Source: CAYLMG01 sp964464635
GTDB lineage: Bacteria; Planctomycetota; Phycisphaerae; Sedimentisphaerales; Anaerobacaceae
Reading direction: 5' to 3'
Assembly (NCBI GenBank): GCA_964464635.1
Contig: CAYXGT010000030.1
Location: forward strand, 1-27,178
Length of the DNA: 27,178 nt
Below are positions 1 to 6,518 of the stretch, in pieces; position 1 is the stretch's first letter, and each line of letters starts with the position of its first letter. Under the pieces are notes generated by a model. That model was not told the origin of the DNA. It did not search any database and saw nothing but the letters and a program-made list of their open reading frames with translations. The position numbers and the translations under genes were made by a program.

Positions 1-74
1 ATCCCAAAAACTAATAGAAAAAGCAGCTTCTAAATCAAAAGGCTTCCGGCAGCACTTTACGGGCCTCATTGTGC
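1..74. repeat. Diverged duplicate of the 3' junction at 1495-1568
   Basis: Bases 1-74 match 1495-1568 without gaps except for five substitutions (positions 28, 53, 56, 67 and 68). The copy contains the last codons and stop (TAA at 12-14) of a gene ending Pro-Lys-Asn, like the gene at 390-1508. On the other strand it holds the last codons of a ptsI-like gene (HNEARKVLPEAF then stop, against HNQARKVLPEAF in the real ptsI). Similarity ends abruptly after base 74. The left boundary lies outside the window, so a tandem duplicate of the 390-1508 gene may sit upstream. Confidence 0.85.
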
Positions 75-215
75 TGCGAAGATTCCGACTGCCAAGATTG
101 CGTATCTGGAGAAATTATTGACTGCGGATGCCTGACAGTCACATGTACTCCTTGGGACCAATACGAACTTATCTATGATTCTGACTACAGATGCTATGGA
201 GAATCCTGCGAATAA
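75..215 (+). pseudogene. Cys-rich C-terminal fragment of a secreted protein
   Basis: The frame is open from 18 to the TAA at 213-215 with no ATG and no convincing start. From base 75 it reads a Cys-rich tail containing CEDSDCQDC, then DCGC, TCTPW and a final CYGESCE: nine cysteines in 46 residues. Spaced Cys/Asp-rich tails of this style are familiar at the ends of planctomycete secreted proteins. Because it begins exactly where the duplicated ptsI end stops, I read it as the 3' remnant of a gene joined to the duplication breakpoint. It could instead be a chance open frame. The product and the rest of the gene cannot be identified. Confidence 0.4.
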
Positions 216-224
216 TATTATTTG

Positions 225-254
225 TTGTCAAGTTGTAACAGGTGATTGTATGAT
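225..254 (+). promoter_or_regulatory. Candidate sigma-70 type promoter for the 390 gene
   Basis: TTGTCA at 225-230 and TATGAT at 249-254 are separated by 18 bases. They lie about 130 bases before the start at 390 and just after the Cys-rich remnant ends. This is sequence match only. Confidence 0.4.
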
Positions 255-389
255 AGAAATTATGAAAGGTTCAGAAAATCTACTATCCGAGTTTCAGCTT
301 TTAGTACATTATCAGTATTGAAATGTATAGTTAAGGGGTAAAACAAATGTTTATAAAAAATAATTCTTGCTAAGAAAGGAGATTCTATT

Positions 390-1508
390 ATGCCCGATAA
401 GGCGCTGCAAAACAATAATTTAACGGATATTAAAGTAAACACATATATCTTATATATGAGACGTTTTGTGTATATAGCAATGTCGCTTTTTCTGCTTGCT
501 TGTCCACCCACTACTATTGCTGACGATTCGAAATCTATTTCATCACCTGAGCAGCTCGAAGAGCTTGCTTTAAATATTGAAGCTGCTGAAAAAAGTCTGC
601 GCAATATAATAATTGACCTAGAGATCTGGATGGAGAAAAAAGCCGACTTATCCGATCCGTGTGAGCCCTGGCTGCGAACACCGATTTATACCTCGTGCAC
701 TATATGGTTAACAAGTAATTGGCCAACTCGTACACGGCTTGATCCTCAGGACAAACCTCAGCGTCATATCGACAAAGCAAGGATAGACGTGCATAAGGAG
801 GTCCGTGAATGGAAGGAGGGTCTTGCTCCATATTCAGAAAAGAGTTATTCTGTTGCCTTCAATGGTCAATATGGCAGAATACTTTATCATAAAAGAGGTC
901 CGCGCGGAAACACGCTCCAAAAGAACGAAGGAAGAATTCTCCCTGAGTTTCCAAGCGAATTGAAATGGGGCCTGCTTGATCGTTTACGTTTAACGTTATA
1001 TTTTTGCTTTGAAGGCAAGGGCTATACTTTTTCCGATATCTTCAAGTGGGCTGATGATCCCAATAGTACTGTTCCATCCTACTTTGAGTTTACATTTGAA
1101 GCGTTTGAGGGCGTGCAATGTATTAAAATAACCTTAAAAGGCTCAGAATGGTCCCAAAAAAATTGGTGGCTTGATCCAGCTCGCGGATTTGCATTAGTTG
1201 GGTACAAACACACCGCTATTTTAAAAGATGGTACCCAGCGACTTAGAAAGTCTATAGAGGTTACTCAATTAAAGGAAGTGGCTGATGGTATATGGTGGCC
1301 AATTAAGGCAACTGTTATAATAGAGCCTTTGACCTCTGGTGAACCCTATAGAAGAATTATCTATCAAGCTTCTAACGTCGTTGCAAATGACCCTAATTTT
1401 AATGAAAATGTTTTCAAGATAGATTTTCCTGACGGTTATTTAATCGATGACCAGGTTACCGGCAAAAAGTACAGAGTCGGAGAGGACCCCAACGATCCCA
1501 AAAACTAA
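390..1508 (+). CDS. Secreted or lipid-anchored protein of unknown function
   Basis: A 372-residue protein that I do not recognise as a named family. The ATG at 390 has a strong ribosome binding site (AAAGGAG at 375-381). A second in-frame ATG at 456 starts a classic export signal (MRRFVYIAMSLFLLAC) but has no comparable site, so I keep 390 and read an unusually long N-terminal region. LLAC could be a lipobox. Cleavage by signal peptidase I after TIA is the alternative. The mature part is rich in beta-prone, aromatic stretches (YFEFTFEAFEGVQ, NWWLDPARGFALVGY, DGIWWPIKA). This resembles the LolA/RseB-like outer-membrane lipoprotein-sorting fold common in planctomycete secreted proteins, but that is inference from pattern. 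The C-terminus GEDPNDPKN is duplicated at the window start, suggesting a paralogue upstream. It converges on ptsI with 20 bases between the stops and no obvious terminator. Confidence 0.75.
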   Translation: MPDKALQNNNLTDIKVNTYILYMRRFVYIAMSLFLLACPPTTIADDSKSISSPEQLEELALNIEAAEKSLRNIIIDLEIWMEKKADLSDPCEPWLRTPIYTSCTIWLTSNWPTRTRLDPQDKPQRHIDKARIDVHKEVREWKEGLAPYSEKSYSVAFNGQYGRILYHKRGPRGNTLQKNEGRILPEFPSELKWGLLDRLRLTLYFCFEGKGYTFSDIFKWADDPNSTVPSYFEFTFEAFEGVQCIKITLKGSEWSQKNWWLDPARGFALVGYKHTAILKDGTQRLRKSIEVTQLKEVADGIWWPIKATVIIEPLTSGEPYRRIIYQASNVVANDPNFNENVFKIDFPDGYLIDDQVTGKKYRVGEDPNDPKN

Positions 1509-1568
1509 TAGAAAAAGCAGCCTCTAAATCAAAAGGCTTCCGGCAGAACCTTACGGGCCTGGTTGTGC
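1495..1568. repeat. Parent copy of the 74-base duplication at the window start
   Basis: It spans the last four codons of the 390-1508 gene, the 20-base intergenic gap and the last codons of ptsI. The matching copy is at 1-74. Three of the four differences inside the ptsI part fall at third codon positions of ptsI, and one changes Gln to Glu. So the two copies differ mainly in ways that are silent for ptsI. Confidence 0.85.
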
Positions 1569-3268
1569 AAAAAGCTCGATATGTGTCTTTCCGAGCTCAT
1601 ACTCAGTATCTTTCTTGCCACCCTGTTGCACTCCTCTATTTTCACCGACCGGATTATCTGCTTTATCTCCGGTATCATCGGCGAGGCAAGCGAAAGTGTC
1701 CGCACCCCCATACCCATCAGCAGCATTACCTGTTCCGGCTCGGATGCCATCTCTCCGCAAACGCTCAAATCTATATTCGCCTTATTCGCATCCTGTATAA
1801 CCGTGCGCATCAGCCGGAGCACCGCAGGGTCAACCGCCGAATATAGCGTCGATACAAGCTCATTGCCCCTGTCAACCGCAAGCGTATATTGTGTAAGGTC
1901 GTTCGTCCCGATGCTGAAAAAGTTCACATCTCTTGCCAGCGTCGATGCCGTCAGCGCCGCCGACGGCGTCTCAATCATTATCCCTATCTCAATGTTCCGG
2001 TTATACTCAATACCCGCCTCATCCAGATCCTCCATAACATCATGAAGAATCATCTTTGTCTGCATCATCTCCTGCAGGTTCGTTATCAATGGAAACATTA
2101 TCTTAAGCTCACCCAGAACCGACGCCCGCAGAATCGCTCGAAGCTGCGTCTTGAACATATCAAGGTTCTGCAGGCAGAACCGGATGCTCCTCAGCCCCAA
2201 AAACGGGTTCGGCTCACGCACAAAACGTTTGCTTTGAGTAAACTTGTCCGCACCCAGGTCAACCGTTCTTATTATCACAGGCCGGTGCTTAAAAACGCTT
2301 ATCGTCTCCGCGTAAGCCTTATAATGGTCTTCTTCGCTCGGCTCGCTCGTACGGTTAAGATACAAAAACTCCGTCCGGTACAATCCTATCCCCTCGCCGC
2401 CCTTATCAAGCACTATATGAGCCTCCACCGGAAACTCGATATTACCAAGCAGCGAAATCTGCACACCGTCACGCGTTACCGCCGGCTTTTCCTTCAGCTC
2501 TCGCAGCCTGCCTTCAAGCTCCTGAAATTCAAGCGAATACCGCTCATATTTCTGCAGCGTCTGCTCATCCGGCTCGACAATCACTATCCCCCGGTTGCCG
2601 TCGATGATTACCATATCGCCGCCCAGAACAGCTTCTGTAAGGTCCTCGAGCGCAACCACCGCCGGTATCCCGAGCGACCTCGCAACAATCGCCGTATGAC
2701 TCGTTCGCCCGCCCGCATCGGTTGCCATCGCCTTGACATATTTTTTATCAAAGCCCGCCGTCTGCGTCGGGCTCAGCTCCCGCGCAACTATCGCAACCTC
2801 TTCTGTCAAATGCTCTAAGTCCTCTTTCTTCCTGCCCAGAAGCTGTTTCAGTAAACGCCTCTCGATATCATATATATCTGCCGCACGCTCGCTGATATAA
2901 GGGTCTTTGACCTTCGTAAAATGAGACGCTATATCTTTCATCGTTGTCGAGACCGCGTACTCAGCCGTTACCTGCTCGCTTTGTATCAAATCCGTTATTC
3001 TCTTGCGAAGGCTCTTGTCGTTCAAAAAACGAAGGTGAACTGCAAAAATATCCTTTATGCTCTGCTGTTCAAACGTATCCCTGCCGGCTTTCATACCCGT
3101 CAGCTCTTCAATCGCACTCTTGAAGGCGTTTTTGACACGTTGTATCTCCATTATCCGCTTGGAAGGCTCTATCGAACGACGAGGTATCAGGTAATCCTCG
3201 GAATCGATAATCAGAGACTTCGCTATCGCAATGCCCGGCGAAACTGCTATTCCTCTTTTAACTTCCAT
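1529..3268 (-). CDS. ptsI: Phosphoenolpyruvate-protein phosphotransferase (PTS enzyme I)
   Basis: Cytoplasmic enzyme that takes phosphate from phosphoenolpyruvate and passes it to HPr, the first step of the PTS phosphorelay. At 579 residues it is the normal length for plain enzyme I, without the N-terminal GAF domain of the nitrogen-type PtsP. The N-terminus (RGIAVSPGIAIAKS) is typical. The phosphohistidine loop GGRTSHTAIVARSLGIPAV places the active His at about residue 191. The PEP-binding barrel shows GIGLYRTEFLYL near 290, and the conserved CGEMASEP puts the active-site Cys at about 504. The start at 3268 gives the canonical N-terminus. It is the last gene of a reverse-strand run hpf-ptsN-ptsH-ptsI, 47 bases after ptsH. 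No sugar permease (EIIB/C) lies nearby, so a regulatory role is more likely than sugar import. Confidence 0.97.
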   Translation of the reverse strand: MEVKRGIAVSPGIAIAKSLIIDSEDYLIPRRSIEPSKRIMEIQRVKNAFKSAIEELTGMKAGRDTFEQQSIKDIFAVHLRFLNDKSLRKRITDLIQSEQVTAEYAVSTTMKDIASHFTKVKDPYISERAADIYDIERRLLKQLLGRKKEDLEHLTEEVAIVARELSPTQTAGFDKKYVKAMATDAGGRTSHTAIVARSLGIPAVVALEDLTEAVLGGDMVIIDGNRGIVIVEPDEQTLQKYERYSLEFQELEGRLRELKEKPAVTRDGVQISLLGNIEFPVEAHIVLDKGGEGIGLYRTEFLYLNRTSEPSEEDHYKAYAETISVFKHRPVIIRTVDLGADKFTQSKRFVREPNPFLGLRSIRFCLQNLDMFKTQLRAILRASVLGELKIMFPLITNLQEMMQTKMILHDVMEDLDEAGIEYNRNIEIGIMIETPSAALTASTLARDVNFFSIGTNDLTQYTLAVDRGNELVSTLYSAVDPAVLRLMRTVIQDANKANIDLSVCGEMASEPEQVMLLMGMGVRTLSLASPMIPEIKQIIRSVKIEECNRVARKILSMSSERHISSFLHNQARKVLPEAF

Positions 3269-3315
3269 AAATATCTTTCGCTAACGTTTATCGAAACTCA
3301 ACAACAAAACAAATA

Positions 3316-3711
3316 CTATGATTTCTCATTCTCTCCGGGCGTCTCATCGAACATCCTGACCTCTACAAGCTCTCTTAACGCATCCAGAGCCGCCTGGGCA
3401 TCCGGGCCGTCAGCCTTCACTTTCAGTCTTGTCCCGCACGTCGCCGCCAGCATACTAATCTGCATTATGCTCTTGCCGTTTACGCTCGTCTTATCGTTGC
3501 TCACCATTATCTCGCTCTCGAACTGATTCGCAACATCAACAAACTGCATCGCAGGACGCATATGAAGTCCTTCCGCATTCTTTATCTCAATCTCAGTCTC
3601 ACTAACCGTATTTTCCAATATATTCTCTCCGGCCTCTTTCATCTCTTCTGCAATCATCTCTTGCCAGCCAAAATCAATCTCTTTCTTCGCAACAAAAGCA
3701 ACCAAAATCAT
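3316..3711 (-). CDS. ptsH: HPr-family phosphocarrier protein
   Basis: Small cytoplasmic phosphocarrier between enzyme I and EIIA. The HPr fold starts near residue 40 (EIEIKNAEGLHMRPA). The phosphorylated His of the GLH-x-RPA motif is residue 50 in this numbering. The serine in NGKSIMQIS corresponds to the regulatory Ser46 site of HPr, so control by an HPr kinase is possible, although no kinase gene is visible here. The frame as written has about 35 extra N-terminal residues compared with usual HPr. A TTG about 30 codons downstream, preceded by GGAG, would give a more usual length (MENTVSETEIEIKN), so the true start is uncertain. It lies between ptsN (40 bases upstream) and ptsI (47 bases downstream), probably in one transcript. 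Confidence 0.93.
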   Translation of the reverse strand: MILVAFVAKKEIDFGWQEMIAEEMKEAGENILENTVSETEIEIKNAEGLHMRPAMQFVDVANQFESEIMVSNDKTSVNGKSIMQISMLAATCGTRLKVKADGPDAQAALDALRELVEVRMFDETPGENEKS

Positions 3712-3751
3712 TTCTACTTAAATTTACGCCCGGACGAACCGGCGCAAAATA

Positions 3752-4225
3752 TCATAAAAACGACCTCTCGTCAGCCTCTTCAAGAAGATCTTTTATCTGT
3801 TCGGCGTTATGCGACTGGCGCAGAAACTTACGAAATTTCTCCTGCTGCAGGTGCCTGAAAACCTTTTCCATCGCTTCAAGATGCTTATCAGGGTCGTCAA
3901 CCGGGCTTATCAAAAGAAACACCGAATATACCGGCTGCTTGTCAAGCGAGCGAAAATCGATACCCTTGCTGCTTTGCCCAACCGCCGCTACCACCTTCCT
4001 TATAGCTTTATGTTTTATATGAGGCACCGCTACTCCCTTACCCATACCCGTGCTTGCCTCATTTTCTCTCTTGATTACTGCTTTTATCACCTCTTTAATA
4101 TTACAGCCGGCAAGCTCTCCCGCCTGCTCGAGTGCTCTTACAAGCTCCGCTATCACTCCGTCACGGTCATCGGCCTGCAGCTCGCCAATTATCGCCTTAA
4201 AACAAACATAGTCCCCGAAGTTCAT
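3752..4225 (-). CDS. ptsN: PTS EIIA component of the fructose/nitrogen-regulatory (PtsN) type
   Basis: A 157-residue single-domain EIIA, the normal length for PtsN/EIIA-Ntr. The motif GMGKGVAVPHIKH contains the phosphoacceptor His at about residue 69. SPVDDPDKHLEAMEKVFRHL is the usual C-terminal half of the fold. It would receive phosphate from the HPr encoded just downstream and act as a regulatory output, since no membrane permease is attached or nearby. It sits between hpf and ptsH. The order hpf-ptsN recalls the rpoN-hpf-ptsN clusters of many bacteria, but rpoN is absent here. The assignment to the PtsN rather than the fructose EIIA subtype is inferred from size and neighbours. Confidence 0.92.
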   Translation of the reverse strand: MNFGDYVCFKAIIGELQADDRDGVIAELVRALEQAGELAGCNIKEVIKAVIKRENEASTGMGKGVAVPHIKHKAIRKVVAAVGQSSKGIDFRSLDKQPVYSVFLLISPVDDPDKHLEAMEKVFRHLQQEKFRKFLRQSHNAEQIKDLLEEADERSFL

Positions 4226-4306
4226 ATCTTCTCCTAACTGTCTCCGGATTCACTTGGAATACGAATATATTTAAAAATATCTCTCCAAACCTCAGGCCAT
4301 CCGCGC

Positions 4307-4621
4307 CTATATACTGCCTGTATGTTTATTATTACGCTCCCGCGTCTTTGCCCTTCGAAGCTGTCGTTCAAGTTTATGAACCGCCAGGTCAATACATTTG
4401 TATGCGTCCTCGCCGCCTTCCGTAACAACGAATACCTTGCTGTGTGCGCCCCTCGCAATTATCTCCACGCTCAGACTGCTGCCGCCCTGTTCTTTGTCAA
4501 TAATTACTTCAATCTGATTGATACTGCTGTAATACTTTGGAAGTTTCGAGGTTTTTTTCTCGGCGTGCTCCTTTAGAGCCTCTGTCACATCGATATGTTT
4601 GCCGGTAATAGTAAAAAGCAA
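4307..4621 (-). CDS. hpf: Ribosome hibernation promoting factor, short HPF/RaiA (YfiA) family
   Basis: It binds the 30S subunit and helps to inactivate or dimerise ribosomes in resting cells. The protein of about 104 residues matches the short form: a beta-alpha-beta-beta-beta-alpha domain starting LFTITGKHIDVTEALKEHAEKK and ending in the basic helix HKLERQLRRAKTRERNNKH. The long-form C-terminal dimerisation domain is missing. I place the start at the TTG at 4621-4619, because AAGGAGG lies six bases before it. An upstream in-frame TTG at 4639 would place the ribosome binding site inside the gene. It is the first gene of the reverse-strand PTS cluster, 81 bases before ptsN. Confidence 0.92.
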   Translation of the reverse strand: MLFTITGKHIDVTEALKEHAEKKTSKLPKYYSSINQIEVIIDKEQGGSSLSVEIIARGAHSKVFVVTEGGEDAYKCIDLAVHKLERQLRRAKTRERNNKHTGSI

Positions 4622-4845
4622 TTTCGTCCTCCTTAACAAATTTCCAGTAATAACCTATCAAGCCGTAATCCATTATATTAATTAAGGCCGTTTTTCTTAT
4701 AAAAACGCCTGCCTGAAAAACTCATCCTTTATTATAACCTATCACCCGCCCCGGTTCAATTGCCAAATTGCTCTTAAAAAATCCTTTTTCCTTTACTTTT
4801 TTCCGTTTCTTTTCGTCTGCCATTCGCCGCCAAGGCGACATTGTC

Positions 4846-4912
4846 ATTCCCGCGTACCTGTCCTGAGCTTGCCTGCACTGAGTTGAGTCGAAGTGTCGGA
4901 GGAGGCGGGAAT
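4846..4912. repeat. Nested inverted repeat with a CCTGAGC-type dispersed element inside
   Basis: The outer arms ATTCCCGC (4846-4853) and GCGGGAAT (4905-4912) pair perfectly. The loop between them carries TGTCCTGAGCTTGCC and GAGTCGAAGTGTCGG, a form of the CCTGAGC...TCGAAGG element that also occurs at 5109-5151 and 15910-15969. One repeat appears to have entered the loop of another. Confidence 0.75.
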
Positions 4913-5096
4913 CCATTAACGGTTAGCCCTGCCACCACGTGGCAGGATTGCTTTTTTCTCTACGCCCCGCCATCTGTCTTCCGTCCTCTTTTTTCTGTAT
5001 TCTGTGTCCTGTGTCCTGTATTCTACCCTGTCCACAACCCAAATTTCCTTGTACCATTAAGTAAAAAAAGAATATAATATGTTTTTTCGTTTAGCA

Positions 5097-5160
5097 GTCG
5101 CCGGCCTGCCCTGAGCTTGCCTGTGGTGAGCGGAGTCGAACCACCGAAGGGTACGGCGAC
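5097..5160. repeat. Second nested CCTGAGC-type element
   Basis: Outer arms GTCGCCG (5097-5103) and CGGCGAC (5154-5160) flank a CCCTGAGC...GAAGGG core. Inside it is a further inverted repeat, GTGGT (5123-5127) with ACCAC (5140-5144). Confidence 0.75.
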
Positions 5161-5209
5161 TTCGAATATTTTATAGGATAAACTTGAATATTATATAGGA
5201 TGTATTTTT

Positions 5210-5491
5210 ATGGCCACTACCGCCCGACAGCAACTGGAGCAAATCCCCGGTGTAGGCCGAAAAATCGCTCAGGATTTGCGAAGTATAGGCCTGAATTCCG
5301 TTGACGACCTTAAAGGCCGCTTTGCCGAAAAGCTTTACAAAAAGCTCTGCGATTTCAAAGCCGCTCCTGTCGATAAATGTGTGCTTTACGTCTTGCGTTG
5401 TGCCGTTTATTACGCCTCGAACAAAAACCACGACCCGAACCTCCTCAAATGGCACAACTGGAAAAACAAAAAATCGCCCTCGAAAAAATGA
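5210..5491 (+). CDS. Cdd1-like helix-hairpin-helix protein
   Basis: A 93-residue cytoplasmic protein. The N-terminal helix-hairpin-helix (LEQIPGVGRKIAQDLRSIG, residues 9-27) is the usual DNA- or protein-contacting hairpin with the GVG turn. It is followed by the conserved part LYKKLCDF, PVDKCVLYVLRCAVYYAS and LLKWHNWK. This arrangement is typical of the small 'pathogenicity locus Cdd1' family, whose function is not established. Length matches the family. The ATG at 5210 has only a weak AGGA upstream. The next gene starts 21 bases after the stop and could share the transcript. Confidence 0.9.
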   Translation: MATTARQQLEQIPGVGRKIAQDLRSIGLNSVDDLKGRFAEKLYKKLCDFKAAPVDKCVLYVLRCAVYYASNKNHDPNLLKWHNWKNKKSPSKK

Positions 5492-5512
5492 TTTTTTAGG
5501 ATGCGAACGATT

Positions 5513-5722
5513 ATGAAAAAGAATACCGTTCTTAAGTTCTTGAATCCGATTTTGCTCATACTATTTATCAGCCAGGCCGTTACCGGTTTGTTTCACGATA
5601 AAATCTCGCCCGATGCTTTCGAGTTTTTTCACGAAGGCGGCGGAATAATCCTCATTGCTCTTATCACTGTACACATTATCTTGAACTTAAGCTGGTTCAG
5701 GGCAAATTACCTTAAAAAATAA
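5513..5722 (+). CDS. Small two-helix membrane protein, DUF4405-like
   Basis: A 69-residue protein with two predicted membrane helices: NPILLILFISQAVTGLF and GGIILIALITVHIILNLSWF. A short loop with HD and HE motifs lies between them. The spaced His residues, the TGL turn and the C-terminal H-x-x-L-N-x-S/W-W pattern resemble the DUF4405/cytochrome-b-like small membrane proteins, some of which may bind haem. That is inference from pattern. I prefer the ATG at 5513, which follows AGGA at a workable distance. An in-frame ATG at 5501 would add four residues. It follows the Cdd1-like gene closely. Confidence 0.7.
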   Translation: MKKNTVLKFLNPILLILFISQAVTGLFHDKISPDAFEFFHEGGGIILIALITVHIILNLSWFRANYLKK

Positions 5723-6518
5723 CAGGAATCGCGAATTATATCTTTATTTTCTTGGCGTCTTTGATGTGAATAATCCGCGAAATCCGCGTTTAATTTTCTT
5801 TTTGTTTTTTCCCTTTTACTTGTTACTTTTTTCTTTCTGCGTCATCTCTGGTTGAATTTCTTTTTCATTTTTACTATGCATTTTTTATTTTTGATTTTTT
5901 ATATTTAATATTACTCTGTGAGCTCTGTGGCTAAATTATATTCGTGTTAATTCGTGTTTATTCGTGGCTGATATTTTTTGCATTCTCTACGAACTCCGCG
6001 ATTATCTTTTTACCTTTTTTGTGTCTAATATTTTCAGTGAAATCTGTGAAATCAGTGGCTAAATTTTATTCGTGTTTTTTCGTGTCCGCCTATGGCGAGA
6101 CCTCGCCTTTTGGCGGGTTTATTTGTGGCTGTATTTTTTCTCCGCGTTCTTTGCGCTCTCGGCGAACTAAGCGGTAATTATTTTCATTTTATTTGTTTAA
6201 TATTTTCAGTGAAATCTGTGAAATCAGTGGCAGAATTTTATTCTTGTATTTTCGCGTTAATTTGTGGCTGTATTTTTTCTCCGCGTTCTTTGCGCTCTCG
6301 GCGAACTAAGCGGTAATTATTTTCATTTTATTTGTTTAATATTTTCAGTGAAATCTGTGAAATCAGTGGCAAAATTTTTCTTCGTGTATTTTCGTGTTAA
6401 TTTATGCCCAAGGTATTCGTGGTTAAGTTTTTTCTCAGCGGTTAATTTTTAATTTTGAACTGTAATTTTGAAATTTGCACTTTGAAATTTGAAATTCTCC
6501 TTCATCCCTCCCCCCTGC
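5723..6518. repeat. Long composite tract of dispersed AT-rich repeats
   Basis: About 800 bases without a gene. It is built from recurring phrases: TTCGTGTTAATTCGTG and variants, GTGAAATCTGTGAAATCAG (starting near 6036, 6209 and 6348), the GCGCTCTCGGCGAACTAAGC unit (6153 and 6292), AATCCGCGAAATCCGCG near 5770, and TTTGAAATTTGAAAT near 6480. The open frames seen across it arise from the repeats and are not counted as genes. A GC-rich palindromic insertion at about 6085-6117 interrupts one TTCGTG...TTTATTTGTGG unit. The tract lies between a forward pair of genes and the end of the reverse-strand glycosidase gene. Confidence 0.85.
6122..6399. repeat. Tandem direct repeat, two units of about 139 bases
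   Basis: Units at 6122-6260 and 6261-6399 are almost identical. Both start TTTGTGGCTGTATTTTTTC and differ only near their ends, around 6232-6255 against 6371-6394. A partial third copy of the distal half lies at 6025-6085. Confidence 0.85.

Larger units (their letters stand above)
4622..5209. other. Intergenic region made largely of dispersed repeats
   Basis: No credible gene. A weak hairpin (CGTTTTT/AAAAACG, 4689-4695 with 4701-4707) lies upstream of hpf. The rest holds two nested inverted-repeat elements (4846-4912 and 5097-5160), a pyrimidine-rich stretch of CTGTATTCTGT-like heptamers around 4994-5030, and a direct duplication (GAATATTTTATAGGAT at 5164, GAATATTATATAGGAT at 5186) just before the gene at 5210. 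Confidence 0.75.

Noticed and set aside
1563..2818. Long forward frames opposite ptsI
   Set aside because: They lie antisense to a clear ptsI gene, have biased, repetitive composition and no family motif.
4858..4900. A tRNA-like GTCGAA motif
   Set aside because: It belongs to the CCTGAGC...TCGAAGG dispersed repeat and no acceptor or anticodon stem can be drawn.
4722..5077. Small frames on both strands between hpf and the Cdd1-like gene
   Set aside because: They run through dispersed repeats and have no ribosome binding site or recognisable protein features.
5944..6452. Forward frames with hydrophobic peptides in the repeat tract
   Set aside because: Successive frames encode the same peptide because they sit on the 139-base tandem repeats. 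They are repeat-derived, not genes.
5723..6518. CRISPR array
   Set aside because: The repeats are tandem or interspersed phrases of unequal length without regular unique spacers, and no cas genes are present.
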